Origin: Pseudomonadota bacterium
GTDB lineage: Bacteria > Pseudomonadota > Gammaproteobacteria > Burkholderiales > Burkholderiaceae_B
Reading direction: 5' to 3'
DNA: 64,000 nt
Assembly: GCA_023440825.1 (NCBI GenBank)
Contig: JAEXRL010000017.1
Span: 1-64,000, forward strand
Numbering within the stretch: the first letter of the stretch is position 1; each line of letters begins with the position of its first letter. A program made the position numbers and the translations under genes. The notes below the pieces were generated by a model. The model worked only from the letters and a program-made list of their open reading frames with translations, was not told the origin of the DNA and did not search any database. This document shows, in pieces, positions 17,439-26,084 of this stretch.

Positions 17439-19103
17439 TTAGCTAGTTTGTTTTTCTAACTTGCGAGTGATGTATTGTTGTTGGGCGATAGACAAAATAT
17501 TGTTAACGCACCAGTACAGCACCAAGCCTGCAGGGAAGAAGAACATCATGCCACCAAATACTAAGGGCATCAGCATCATGACACGCGCCTGCATGGGGTC
17601 GGGCGGTGTTGGGTTTAGCTTGATCTGCAAGAACATGGTTGCCATCATGATGGCAGGCAATATGAACCATGGGTCACTGACAGCTAAGTTATGGATCCAG
17701 AGTATCCAAGGCGCTCCACGCATTTCTACGCTACCGAGCAAGACCCAGTACAAAGCGATAAATACCGGAATTTGTACCACCATGGGTAAACAGCCGCCCA
17801 AAGGGTTAATTTTTTCGGTACGGTACATTTCCATCATGGCGGCGTTTAGCTTTGCTTTGTCGTCACCAAACTTTTCGCGTAGGGCTTGCATACGTGGAGT
17901 GAATTTCTTCATCTTAGCCATAGAGCGGTAGCTCGCAGCGGATAAGGGGAAGAACACCAGTTTGATGAGCACGGTAAGCGCCACAATAGACCAGCCCCAG
18001 TTTCCTAGGATGGAGTGCAACCAAGTTAGGATTTTAAATAATGGTTTGGAGATAATGGTAAGCCAGCCGTAATCGACGACCAGATCCAGCCCTTTGGCCA
18101 CTTCAGCCATGGCTTTTTGATCTTGGGGGCCTACCCACAACTGAGCATTAACCGTTTTACTGCTACCAGGAGCAATACTGCCGGCAGACTCTATGCTACG
18201 GACAGCGTACAGGTTATTACCCAGCTTAAGAATTTGATTATTACGCTGTACACCTTCTACAGGCACCCAGGCGGTTGCAAAGTAGTGCTGAACCATACCG
18301 ATCCAGCCGTCGTCTGCACTTTTTTCATACTTGGCTTTATCTTTGTCGATGTCAGAGAAAGAAACTTTCTGATAACGTCCCTCGTCGCTATAGATCACAG
18401 GCCCAGTGAAGGTGTTGTAGAGCCTTGACGAATCGGGAGGATTGTTGCCATCACGCGTTAATTGCAGATATACCGATGGCTGAACGGGTTCAGATCGTAG
18501 GTTCTGGATATCGTGATGAACTTGTATGTCGTAACGACCTTTGCTTAAGGTGTAGGTTTTAACGACTTTAAGCCCATCGCTTTCGGCCTCAAAGACAACA
18601 TTCATACTGTCGCCTTCTAGCTTGCGCTCGGAGGAGACTAGGGTAAATTGGCTAAGATGATTTGGCCATTGCTCGCCAGCATTACCAATGACACCTGATT
18701 GGGCAAGGTAAATCGAGGCAGGCGAGTTATCGAGCAATAAAAAGGGCTGACCAGGTTGCTCTGGTGCGTCGTATTTAAGCAAGGCAGCTTCAACCAACTG
18801 CGCGCCCTGAGTGCTGAATGTAAGCGAGTAGACATCGGTGGTGATCTCTACAGTATCCCCTTGGGTGGTGCCGCTAGCAGGGCTAGTGGGCAGAGCAGAG
18901 GGGGCGGCCGCTTGTGGGGCCTGTGCAGCGGGTACACTGGCATCGCTTGCCGGTGCTGGGCTGTTTTCAGCTGTTGCTGTGGATTGCTGTGCAGGAGCAC
19001 CACCAAACAGCGAAGCTTGACCGTTATATTCCTGCCAGTTGTTCCAGAGCAGCAATAAAGAAAAAGTAAAGATCATCCAGAGGATGGTACGTCGGATATC
19101 CAT
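17439..19103 (-). CDS. yidC: Membrane protein insertase YidC
   Basis: Inserts and folds inner-membrane proteins, alone or with Sec. In the 554-residue protein the N-terminal membrane helix is MDIRRTILWMIFTFSLLLLW. An Ala/Pro/Ser-rich linker (about 30-75) precedes the large periplasmic domain. Five conserved membrane segments follow from about residue 350, including the core LGGCLPMVVQIPVFIALYWV and the final LVLYWCVNNILSIAQQ. I start at ATG 19103; the frame continues ten codons upstream. Gene order rpmH-rnpA-yidD-yidC is the ancestral one. Confidence 0.97.
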   Translation of the reverse strand: MDIRRTILWMIFTFSLLLLWNNWQEYNGQASLFGGAPAQQSTATAENSPAPASDASVPAAQAPQAAAPSALPTSPASGTTQGDTVEITTDVYSLTFSTQGAQLVEAALLKYDAPEQPGQPFLLLDNSPASIYLAQSGVIGNAGEQWPNHLSQFTLVSSERKLEGDSMNVVFEAESDGLKVVKTYTLSKGRYDIQVHHDIQNLRSEPVQPSVYLQLTRDGNNPPDSSRLYNTFTGPVIYSDEGRYQKVSFSDIDKDKAKYEKSADDGWIGMVQHYFATAWVPVEGVQRNNQILKLGNNLYAVRSIESAGSIAPGSSKTVNAQLWVGPQDQKAMAEVAKGLDLVVDYGWLTIISKPLFKILTWLHSILGNWGWSIVALTVLIKLVFFPLSAASYRSMAKMKKFTPRMQALREKFGDDKAKLNAAMMEMYRTEKINPLGGCLPMVVQIPVFIALYWVLLGSVEMRGAPWILWIHNLAVSDPWFILPAIMMATMFLQIKLNPTPPDPMQARVMMLMPLVFGGMMFFFPAGLVLYWCVNNILSIAQQQYITRKLEKQTS

Positions 19104-19189
19104 AGCGCCTGTGCCATATTTAGAGCTAAGCAAAAGCTTAGCAGTTTAACGCAGTCAATTGAAAAACAGTATGTTTTTACGGTAAGTCC

Positions 19190-19474
19190 TCAGGTATTGC
19201 GTTTTACCGATGACAAATTGTGTTTTTCTGACCGTGCTGGGGGCTGAGCTTTAGGCTCGGGAACGGGGTCATAACCACCCGGGTTCCAAGGATGGCAACG
19301 ACATATACGTTTGGCCCCTAACCAGATTCCTTTGGCAGTGCCCTGTTTTTCTATGGCTTCAATCGTGTAATTGGAGCAGCTTGGAAAAAAACGGCAGTTT
19401 CGGCCTAGCCAAGGGCTAAGGAAAAATTGGTAAAAACGTATAGGTGCGATAGCCAGCCTTTTCAAGATCGACAT
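19190..19474 (-). CDS. yidD: Membrane protein insertion efficiency factor YidD
   Basis: Small protein thought to assist YidC-dependent insertion. The 94-residue sequence has the family core RFYQFFLSPWLGRNCRFFPSCSNYTIEAI and RICRCHPWNPGGYDPVP, with an amphipathic N-terminal helix. Its start overlaps the end of rnpA by 13 bases, indicating coupled translation. Confidence 0.96.
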   Translation of the reverse strand: MSILKRLAIAPIRFYQFFLSPWLGRNCRFFPSCSNYTIEAIEKQGTAKGIWLGAKRICRCHPWNPGGYDPVPEPKAQPPARSEKHNLSSVKRNT

Positions 19475-19878
19475 GCTTTGCTTAATATAGTGTCTGCCTC
19501 TTGGCGTACCAGTTTTTTGAGCTGGGTCAATGAGGACGGGGGTACTTTACTATGCAGGCGAAATACGTAATCAGTGGGAGTAAGCTGATTTCGCTTGTGA
19601 CGAAATGACTCCCGTAAAACTCGTTTGATAGTATTACGAGTTACCGCCTTGTTCGCGTACCGTTTTGGAATGATCAAACCCAGACGAGCTGTTGGTGTGT
19701 GATCAGTGCTGTACGGTATACGCGGGCTAGTGACAACAAACAAAGCCCCACGAGCTACGCGCTTGCCTTTTAGGGCTTGTGCATATTCTGTGGGGCTGTG
19801 CAAGCGAGCCGTAGCCGGAAAAGTGGCGCGCATGTCAGGGTCGATAAAGGGAGGCTGGTCTAGCTTCCCATTTGTCAT
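19462..19878 (-). CDS. rnpA: Ribonuclease P protein component
   Basis: Protein subunit of RNase P, which trims the 5' leader of tRNA precursors. The central motif RYANKAVTRNTIKRVLRESFR is the RNR signature that contacts P RNA. The ATG at 19878 lies three bases after the rpmH stop and gives 138 residues. An internal ATG at 19833 (MRATFPATARL) would give 123 residues, closer to the usual family length and to where Bordetella homologues begin, so the true start is uncertain. Confidence 0.93.
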   Translation of the reverse strand: MTNGKLDQPPFIDPDMRATFPATARLHSPTEYAQALKGKRVARGALFVVTSPRIPYSTDHTPTARLGLIIPKRYANKAVTRNTIKRVLRESFRHKRNQLTPTDYVFRLHSKVPPSSLTQLKKLVRQEADTILSKACRS

Positions 19879-19881
19879 GGC

Positions 19882-20016
19882 TTATACGGCCAGACGTTTA
19901 CGACCTTTGGAGCGACGTGCGTTAAGCACAGCACGACCGCCACGGGTTTTCATGCGCACACGAAAACCGTGGGTGCGCTTGCGACGGGTAACAGAGGGTT
20001 GATAGGTGCGTTTCAT
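19882..20016 (-). CDS. rpmH: 50S ribosomal protein L34
   Basis: 44-residue basic ribosomal protein beginning MKRTYQPSVTRRKRTHGF and ending in SKGRKRLAV, the typical L34 pattern. It is the first gene of the leftward rpmH-rnpA-yidD-yidC operon and is divergent from dnaA. The promoter must lie in the 228 bases between rpmH and dnaA. Confidence 0.98.
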   Translation of the reverse strand: MKRTYQPSVTRRKRTHGFRVRMKTRGGRAVLNARRSKGRKRLAV

Positions 20017-20189
20017 GGTTTATCCAAGGTAAATGAGCCGCCAGAAAACGCAGAAATTGTTTATCTACCCCTGGCATACTCTTCAGGGCTCTGGCAACCG
20101 AAAAATCTTATTAAGCCCGTTATTGCATCAAATTTTTTCCATGATGTCAATCATGTAGCTTAATACAGCTAAATTATTTTAGTGTAGGC

Positions 20190-20198
20190 TGTGGATAA
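20190..20198. promoter_or_regulatory. DnaA box in dnaA leader
   Basis: Perfect TGTGGATAA 47 bases before the dnaA start. A single box here fits autoregulation of dnaA, as known in other bacteria. It is not enough on its own to mark an origin. Confidence 0.75.
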
Positions 20199-20244
20199 CT
20201 TGGTGCTGAAGAGGGTAGAATTGAGGTTTACTGAAGTGAAAACA

Positions 20245-21645
20245 ATGAATGAATTTTGGCAGTCTTGTATCCAGGTACTGGAACAGGAGCTTCCTCCACA
20301 GCAGATAAGTGCATGGATACGTCCATTAGTACCCCTGGAGTTCGATGAGAACGCAGGGGTTTTGCGCATGTCTGCACCAAATCGCTTCAAGCTGGACTGG
20401 GCTCGGAAAAACTTTTCTGGGCGCATTGAAGAGTTAGCCAGTGATTTTTACGAACGTCCCGTGCAATTGCAGCTCGAGCTAGCAACGCAAGCTGCTAGCC
20501 CGCAACGTCGTACCCTGGCTGACCGTGCTCCGGTGGTAATGGGGGAAAGCCCCGCCATGGCTGCCAGCACAACAGCGCCAGAAGGCCCAGCGACAGCAGC
20601 GGTAGCAGAAGCGGTACAGGATCGCTCTCGTCTGAATTCCGACCTGACTTTTGATAATTTTGTAACGGGTAAGGCGAATCAGCTAGCCCGTGCGGCGGCT
20701 TTACAAGTCGCTGAGAATCCGGGTGTATCGTACAACCCACTGTTTTTGTATGGCGGTGTTGGGCTAGGTAAAACGCATTTGATTCATGCTATTGGCAACG
20801 CGTTGGTGGCCAATGGAAATGGTGTGCGGGTTAGGTATGTACATGCTGATCAATATGTCTCAGATGTAGTCAAAGCGTATCAACGTAAAGCGTTTGATGA
20901 ATTCAAACGTTATTATCACTCGCTGGATTTATTGCTGATTGATGATATTCAGTTCTTTGCTGGGAAAAACCGTACGCAGGAAGAGTTTTTCTATGCGTTT
21001 GAGGCCATGGTGGCGCAGCGTAAGCAAATCATCATTACCTCGGACACCTACCCTAAAGAATTGTCCAACATTGATAGTCGCCTGATTTCCCGTTTTGATC
21101 AGGGGCTAACGGTGGCCATTGAGCCGCCTGAGTTAGAAATGCGGGTGGCAATTTTGCTGCGTAAAGCGCAAACCGAGGGTATTACCATGCCCGAGGAAGT
21201 CGCCTTTTTTATTGCCAAACACTTGCGCAGTAATGTCCGTGAGCTTGAAGGTGCGTTACGTAAGGTGTCGGCTTACGCACGTTTTCATGGGCGTGAGGTA
21301 CTGACGGTAGAGGTCTGTAAAGACGCACTGAAAGACTTGTTGTCGGTCTCTAATGGCCAGATAACAGTGGAAAATATCCAGAAAACAGTCGCTGATTTTT
21401 ATAAAATCAAAGTGGCTGATATGTACTCAAAGCGCAGGCCGGCTAATATTGCCATGCCGCGCCAGGTAGCCATGTATCTGGCAAAAGAATTGACACAAAA
21501 AAGCCTGCCCGAAATAGGCGACTTATTCGGGGGGCGTGATCATACTACTGTGCTGCATGCAGTACGGAAAATTTCGGATGCTCGTACCAAACAGGCAGAG
21601 CTTAATCATGCTTTACATGTACTAGAACAAACCCTCAAAGGATGA
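20245..21645 (+). CDS. dnaA: Chromosomal replication initiator DnaA
   Basis: AAA+ initiator that binds DnaA boxes and opens the origin. Of 466 residues, domain I is about 1-80 (MNEFWQSCIQ...), domain II is a variable Ala/Pro-rich linker to about 130, and domain III has Walker A GGVGLGKT at 170-177 and Walker B LLLIDDI around 229-235. Domain IV ends with the DNA-binding signature GGRDHTTVLHAVRKI. I start at ATG 20245, where the family begins; an upstream GTG at 20191 is in frame but its codons overlap the DnaA box. It overlaps dnaN slightly and is separated from the candidate oriC by about 12 kb. Confidence 0.98.
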   Translation: MNEFWQSCIQVLEQELPPQQISAWIRPLVPLEFDENAGVLRMSAPNRFKLDWARKNFSGRIEELASDFYERPVQLQLELATQAASPQRRTLADRAPVVMGESPAMAASTTAPEGPATAAVAEAVQDRSRLNSDLTFDNFVTGKANQLARAAALQVAENPGVSYNPLFLYGGVGLGKTHLIHAIGNALVANGNGVRVRYVHADQYVSDVVKAYQRKAFDEFKRYYHSLDLLLIDDIQFFAGKNRTQEEFFYAFEAMVAQRKQIIITSDTYPKELSNIDSRLISRFDQGLTVAIEPPELEMRVAILLRKAQTEGITMPEEVAFFIAKHLRSNVRELEGALRKVSAYARFHGREVLTVEVCKDALKDLLSVSNGQITVENIQKTVADFYKIKVADMYSKRRPANIAMPRQVAMYLAKELTQKSLPEIGDLFGGRDHTTVLHAVRKISDARTKQAELNHALHVLEQTLKG

Positions 21646-21647
21646 CC

Positions 21648-22760
21648 ATGCAACTTGTTCAAGCGACCCGCGACGAATTGCTCAAACCCTTGTCCACTGT
21701 TGTTGGCATTGTTGAGCGTCGGCACACCCTACCTATTTTGGCTAATATACTGTTGCAGAAAAACGGCACAGACCTGTCGTTTGTGGCAACGGACTTGGAA
21801 GTGCAAATCACAACACGCAGTCAGTTTGGTGTAGGTGAGGAGCAGCATGCCACCACCATTGCAGCTCGCAAGCTACTCGATATTTTGCGTGCCCTGCCCG
21901 ACTTTGGTGATGTCCGTTTAGCCCTGGATGCTGGCAAGTTAACCATACAAAGTGGTAAGAGTCGCTTTCAGTTGCAAACGTTGGACGCTGCTGACTTTCC
22001 AACTCTTAGCCAGCCTGAGTCGTGGGATGTGTCGTTTAGCCTGCCACAGAAAAAGCTCAAGCATTTGTTCAATACAGTGCACTTTGCCATGGCACAACAA
22101 GATATCCGTTACTACCTGAACGGTATGTTGTTTGTTTTTGAGCCAGGTTTGGTGCGCACTGTGACGACGGACGGCCACCGTTTAGCGCATAATGCCACCG
22201 AGGTTGAGTCGGGAATCGATGCTGCGCATGATGTGATTGTGCCGCGTAAAACGGTGCTAGAAATGCAGCGTTTGCTGGGCGACACCGATGATCTTGTACA
22301 AATTGATGTAACGGCTGGTCAGATACGTTTCCGATTTGGTGAAGTAGAGCTGATTTCTAAACTGGTAGAAGGTAAGTTTCCGGATTTCACACGGGTTATC
22401 CCCTCTACGTATACACGTCATTTCGAGCTAAATCGTGAGGCCTTGCAAGGCAGCTTGCAGCGTGCTGCTATCCTAACTACGGACAAACTGCGTGGAGTGC
22501 GCTTGCAGTTGTCCCAGAACATTCTCAAAATTTCGGCGACTAATGCTGAACAAGAAGAGGTGCTCGAAGAGCTGGATATCGATTACGAACACGAGCCTTT
22601 GGATGTGGGCTTTAACGTCAGCTATTTGCTGGATGTGTTGGCGAATATTAAAAATGAAACGGTACGCTGGTCTGTGCAGCCCGATGCCAACGCCTCCGTG
22701 CTCATGACCTTACCTGAAGAGGATTCCTTCAAGTATGTTGTCATGCCCATGCGCATTTAA
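21648..22760 (+). CDS. dnaN: DNA polymerase III sliding clamp (beta subunit)
   Basis: Ring-shaped clamp that holds the replicase on DNA. 370 residues, three repeated clamp domains, with conserved ERRHTLPILANILL at the N-terminus and YVVMPMRI at the C-terminus that forms the peptide-binding pocket. I use ATG 21648 (MQLVQATRDELLKPLS), where homologues begin. ATG 21642, overlapping the dnaA stop, would add two residues. Co-transcribed with dnaA. Confidence 0.98.
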   Translation: MQLVQATRDELLKPLSTVVGIVERRHTLPILANILLQKNGTDLSFVATDLEVQITTRSQFGVGEEQHATTIAARKLLDILRALPDFGDVRLALDAGKLTIQSGKSRFQLQTLDAADFPTLSQPESWDVSFSLPQKKLKHLFNTVHFAMAQQDIRYYLNGMLFVFEPGLVRTVTTDGHRLAHNATEVESGIDAAHDVIVPRKTVLEMQRLLGDTDDLVQIDVTAGQIRFRFGEVELISKLVEGKFPDFTRVIPSTYTRHFELNREALQGSLQRAAILTTDKLRGVRLQLSQNILKISATNAEQEEVLEELDIDYEHEPLDVGFNVSYLLDVLANIKNETVRWSVQPDANASVLMTLPEEDSFKYVVMPMRI

Positions 22761-22828
22761 TTTATTGCAGCGGTAGGCGCTATACAGCGCCTGTTTGATG
22801 CAAGCAGGCTATTTATAGGTTTTTATAC

Positions 22829-25279
22829 ATGACCGATCAAACCACGAATATGCAGGATGCCGATTACGGTGCTGATTCCATTCGAATGCTTAAAGGGCTG
22901 GAAGCAGTACGCAAACGCCCCGGCATGTACATTGGCGACACGTCCGACGGCACAGGCTTACACCACATGGTGTTCGAGGTTGTGGATAATGCGATTGATG
23001 AAGCCCTAGCGGGACATTGTGACGATATAGTGGTCACCATTCATACCGATAACAGTATTTCGGTACGTGATAATGGTCGCGGCATTCCCACCGATATACA
23101 CAAAGACGACGAGCATCAGCGTAGTGCGGCTGAAATTGTGATGACAGAGCTGCACGCTGGCGGTAAGTTTGATCAAAACTCGTACAAAGTGTCCGGTGGT
23201 CTGCACGGTGTAGGCGTTTCATGTGTGAACGCCTTATCGGAGTGGCTGCATTTAACCATCTGGCGTAATGGCAGTGAGCACTTGCTAGAGTTTAGCCGTG
23301 GAGAGCGTGTTGAGCCGCTACATGTCGTGGGCACGACCGATCGTACGGGTACCTGCGTGCGTTACTTGGCTGACGCTGAGATTTTCACGAATATCGAGTA
23401 TCACCACGAGATTTTGGCTAAGCGCTTACGCGAGCTATCGTTTCTGAACAATGGTGTAAAAATTCGTCTGGTCGACGAAATTCAGGGAATAGACGAGGAT
23501 TTTGCTTTCCTGGGCGGTGTGAAAGGGTTTGTTGAGTACTTAAATCGCAATAAAACACCTTTGCATCCCAACGTCTTTGCCGTGAGCACAGATTCTGACG
23601 CAGGCGGTGTGAGCTTAGGCGTGGAAGTGGCTATGCAGTGGAACGATAGCTATGCTGAAACGGTATTGTGCTTTACCAATAATATCCCTCAACGCGACGG
23701 TGGCTCTCATCTAACGGGTTTACGTGCCGCCATGACGCGGGTGCTAAACAAGTATATTGCTGACAACGAGCTGGCCAAGCGTGCCAAAGTTGATACGGCG
23801 GGTGACGATATGCGCGAAGGCTTGGCTTGCGTGTTGTCGGTGAAAGTACCTGAGCCTAAATTTAGTAGTCAAACCAAAGATAAGCTGGTGTCTAGTGAAG
23901 TACGGCCAGCAGTAGAAGAGGCTGTAAGCCGTACGCTGGAAACCTGGTTGCAGGAAAACCCAGCGGATGCTCGCGCTCTGTGTAATAAAATTATTGAAGC
24001 AGCACGGGCGCGAGAGGCTGCGCGTCGGGCACGTGAAATGACACGTCGCAAGAGCGTGCTAGAAGGTGCAGGTCTACCAGGTAAGCTTGCTGACTGCCAG
24101 GAAAAAGATCCCGCCTTGAGCGAGCTGTACATTGTGGAAGGAGACTCCGCCGGGGGCTCTGCTAAGCAAGGTCGTGATCGTAAGTTTCAAGCCATTTTGC
24201 CCCTACGCGGTAAGGTACTGAACGTCGAGAAAGCACGCTTTGATCGTTTGATTTCCAGTGAGCAAATCACGACGCTGATTACTGCTTTGGGTACCAGCAT
24301 AGGTCCGGACTTCGACATCGAGAAACTGCGCTATCACCGCATCATCATCATGACGGATGCGGATGTGGATGGTGCGCATATTCGTACTTTGCTCTTAACC
24401 CTGTTGTATCGTCAGATGCCAGAGCTGATTGAGCGTGGTTATGTGTATATCGCTCAACCGCCTTTGTATCGTGTCAAGGTTGGACGCGAAGAAAGGTACC
24501 TGAAGGATGCGGCGGAAGAAGCAGAGTTTATGCTTAAGCTGGCGCTTAAAGATGCGCTGCTGATACCGAGCAAAGGGGCTGAGCCCATTCAGGGAGAGGC
24601 CTTGGCTGATTACGCTCAGCGTTATATTCAAGCTAATGCCGTCATCGACCGCCAGTCACGCCTGATGGACGTGGATGCCTTGTCCGCTATTGCTGAAGGG
24701 GTCAGTATCGTACTGGATACGGAAGCCCAGGCTCAAGCTAGCGCCGAAGCCTTGCAGCAGGCCCTGTATGACCCTGCAAGCCCGAATGCTGTAAAAGTGT
24801 TTGCCACAGCAGATGAAAGTGGTGAGAACTGGAGCGTGGTGGTTCAGCGCTTACACCACGGTAATATCCGGGTGACAGTGCTGGATCGTAGCTTTTTGCG
24901 TGGGGCCGATCATCAGACCCTCGCTCGCGCGGGCGAGATCTTCCAAGGTTTAATTGGCGAAGGTGCTAGTGTTATCCGTGGCGAAGGAGACCGTCGTAAG
25001 GAAATTCGCGTGGATGACTTCCGTCATGCCATTCAATGGCTCCATAGCGAAGCTGAGCGTGGCGTGAGCAAGCAACGCTATAAAGGCCTGGGTGAAATGA
25101 ACCCCGAGCAATTGTGGGAAACCACCATGGATCCCACGGTACGCCGCTTATTGCAAGTGAAAATTGCCGACGCCATCCGTGCTGACGAAGTTTTCACCAC
25201 CTTGATGGGTGACCAAGTAGAGCCTCGCCGTGCCTTTATTGAAACCCATGCTTTGCAGGCGGGTAACCTGGACGTGTAA
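22829..25279 (+). CDS. gyrB: DNA gyrase subunit B
   Basis: ATPase subunit of gyrase, which introduces negative supercoils. 816 residues. The GHKL ATPase domain has EVVDNAIDEALAGHC, DNGRGIPTDIHKD and GGLHGVGVSCVNALS. The TOPRIM domain has EGDSAGGSAKQGRDR, PLRGKVLNVEKAR and DADVDGAHIRTLL. The C-terminus ends in RYKGLGEMNPEQLWETTMDP. The insert between TOPRIM and C-terminus (about 560-690) is the proteobacterial one. It lies 68 bases after dnaN and is followed by a strong terminator. Confidence 0.98.
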   Translation: MTDQTTNMQDADYGADSIRMLKGLEAVRKRPGMYIGDTSDGTGLHHMVFEVVDNAIDEALAGHCDDIVVTIHTDNSISVRDNGRGIPTDIHKDDEHQRSAAEIVMTELHAGGKFDQNSYKVSGGLHGVGVSCVNALSEWLHLTIWRNGSEHLLEFSRGERVEPLHVVGTTDRTGTCVRYLADAEIFTNIEYHHEILAKRLRELSFLNNGVKIRLVDEIQGIDEDFAFLGGVKGFVEYLNRNKTPLHPNVFAVSTDSDAGGVSLGVEVAMQWNDSYAETVLCFTNNIPQRDGGSHLTGLRAAMTRVLNKYIADNELAKRAKVDTAGDDMREGLACVLSVKVPEPKFSSQTKDKLVSSEVRPAVEEAVSRTLETWLQENPADARALCNKIIEAARAREAARRAREMTRRKSVLEGAGLPGKLADCQEKDPALSELYIVEGDSAGGSAKQGRDRKFQAILPLRGKVLNVEKARFDRLISSEQITTLITALGTSIGPDFDIEKLRYHRIIIMTDADVDGAHIRTLLLTLLYRQMPELIERGYVYIAQPPLYRVKVGREERYLKDAAEEAEFMLKLALKDALLIPSKGAEPIQGEALADYAQRYIQANAVIDRQSRLMDVDALSAIAEGVSIVLDTEAQAQASAEALQQALYDPASPNAVKVFATADESGENWSVVVQRLHHGNIRVTVLDRSFLRGADHQTLARAGEIFQGLIGEGASVIRGEGDRRKEIRVDDFRHAIQWLHSEAERGVSKQRYKGLGEMNPEQLWETTMDPTVRRLLQVKIADAIRADEVFTTLMGDQVEPRRAFIETHALQAGNLDV

Positions 25280-25344
25280 GTGTTGTTGGTTTTAGGAATA
25301 GTTGGCCAAGTGTCGTGAGATAAGTTGGCCACTGTTCTAGCAGT

Positions 25345-25379
25345 AAAAAAGCGGCCTACTTTTTAGTAGCCGCTTTTTT
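25345..25379 (+). terminator. Terminator after gyrB
   Basis: AAAAAAGCGGCCTACT and AGTAGCCGCTTTTTT form a near-perfect hairpin with one unpaired base and a four-T loop, followed by six T. Its symmetry means it can work on both strands. Confidence 0.92.
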
Positions 25380-25575
25380 ATGCGAAGCGCACGTTTCACT
25401 GGGTATTGAACCCTTGGAACTGGGCGACACGCTTAAAATTATCTAGTCATGCTTACAGTTTATTTGTTGTAATCTGCAATTACACCAATTATAGTGTATT
25501 TCGTGTTTACATCTTATTTGATGTATTTCGAGAAAACAGCATTTAAGATGTGTTCATTCTTATTTGCGGCGAGAC
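25380..25575. promoter_or_regulatory. Candidate hipB promoter/operator region
   Basis: Contains a direct repeat TGTATTTCG at 25495-25503 and 25522-25530 and the short inverted repeat ACAC..GTGT just before it. HipB proteins repress their own promoter at repeated sites, so these are candidates. They do not match the E. coli HipB operator and remain a guess. Confidence 0.3.
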
Positions 25576-25821
25576 ATGACGATGAAATCGGTACTTTTAT
25601 TAAAAGTGGAGCTACTTTCACCGCTTATCCGCTCTTTGAGAGAAGAAAAAGGATGGAGCCAGGCTGAGCTCGCTCGTGAGCTAAACACCTCTCAGCAAGC
25701 AATTTCTCGCATGGAAAAGGATGCCTCCGGCCTTGCCTTCGCAAGAGTTTATGAGGTTCTTTCCGTCCTAGATACTCAGTTGCTTGCCGAGCCTCGACGA
25801 CCCTTCAAAGATTCTATCTAG
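25576..25821 (+). CDS. hipB: HipB-like antitoxin / XRE-family regulator
   Basis: 81-residue protein with a Cro/C1-type helix-turn-helix: LIRSLREEKGWSQAELARELNTSQQAISRMEKD, then a short C-terminus. The layout (N-terminal beta strand MKSVLLLKV, HTH, short tail) and the position eight bases before a HipA N-terminus identify it as the HipB half of a hipBA toxin-antitoxin pair. HipB binds DNA and neutralises the HipA kinase. I start at ATG 25576; ATG 25582 or TTG 25564 are possible. The partner is broken, so the antitoxin may survive only as a regulator or as a relic. Confidence 0.8.
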   Translation: MTMKSVLLLKVELLSPLIRSLREEKGWSQAELARELNTSQQAISRMEKDASGLAFARVYEVLSVLDTQLLAEPRRPFKDSI

Positions 25822-25829
25822 GGCTGGTA

Positions 25830-26084
25830 ATGAGTATTCTTGATATTTGGATGAATGGTGTCTTTGTGGGGAAGTGGCACCAAAAAGGCAGAACCCCTTC
25901 CCGCTTGGTGTATGACCCATCTTGGGTAGACCATCCGCAAGGTAGACCTCCTTCACTCTCGCTACCGATGACGGGAGCTGGTGACGGTCTGCGAGACGCC
26001 GTCTCCGTGATGCTTGGCGTGCGTGCATCATTTGGGTGTGCTGCAGCGCTGGGAGTACGGGATGGAGCAACGGTAGGTCTGTAG
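25830..26084 (+). pseudogene. hipA: Truncated hipA toxin gene
   Basis: The first about 46 residues match the HipA N-terminal domain (MSILDIWMNGVFVGKW, then YDPSWVDHPQGRPPSLSLPMTG). After this the frame loses clear resemblance and stops at 84 residues, whereas HipA kinases have about 400-440. The kinase domain is entirely missing, so no toxin can be made. The 3' end overlaps the end of the opposing lipoprotein gene. This looks like a deletion that fused the toxin start to unrelated DNA. Confidence 0.75.
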
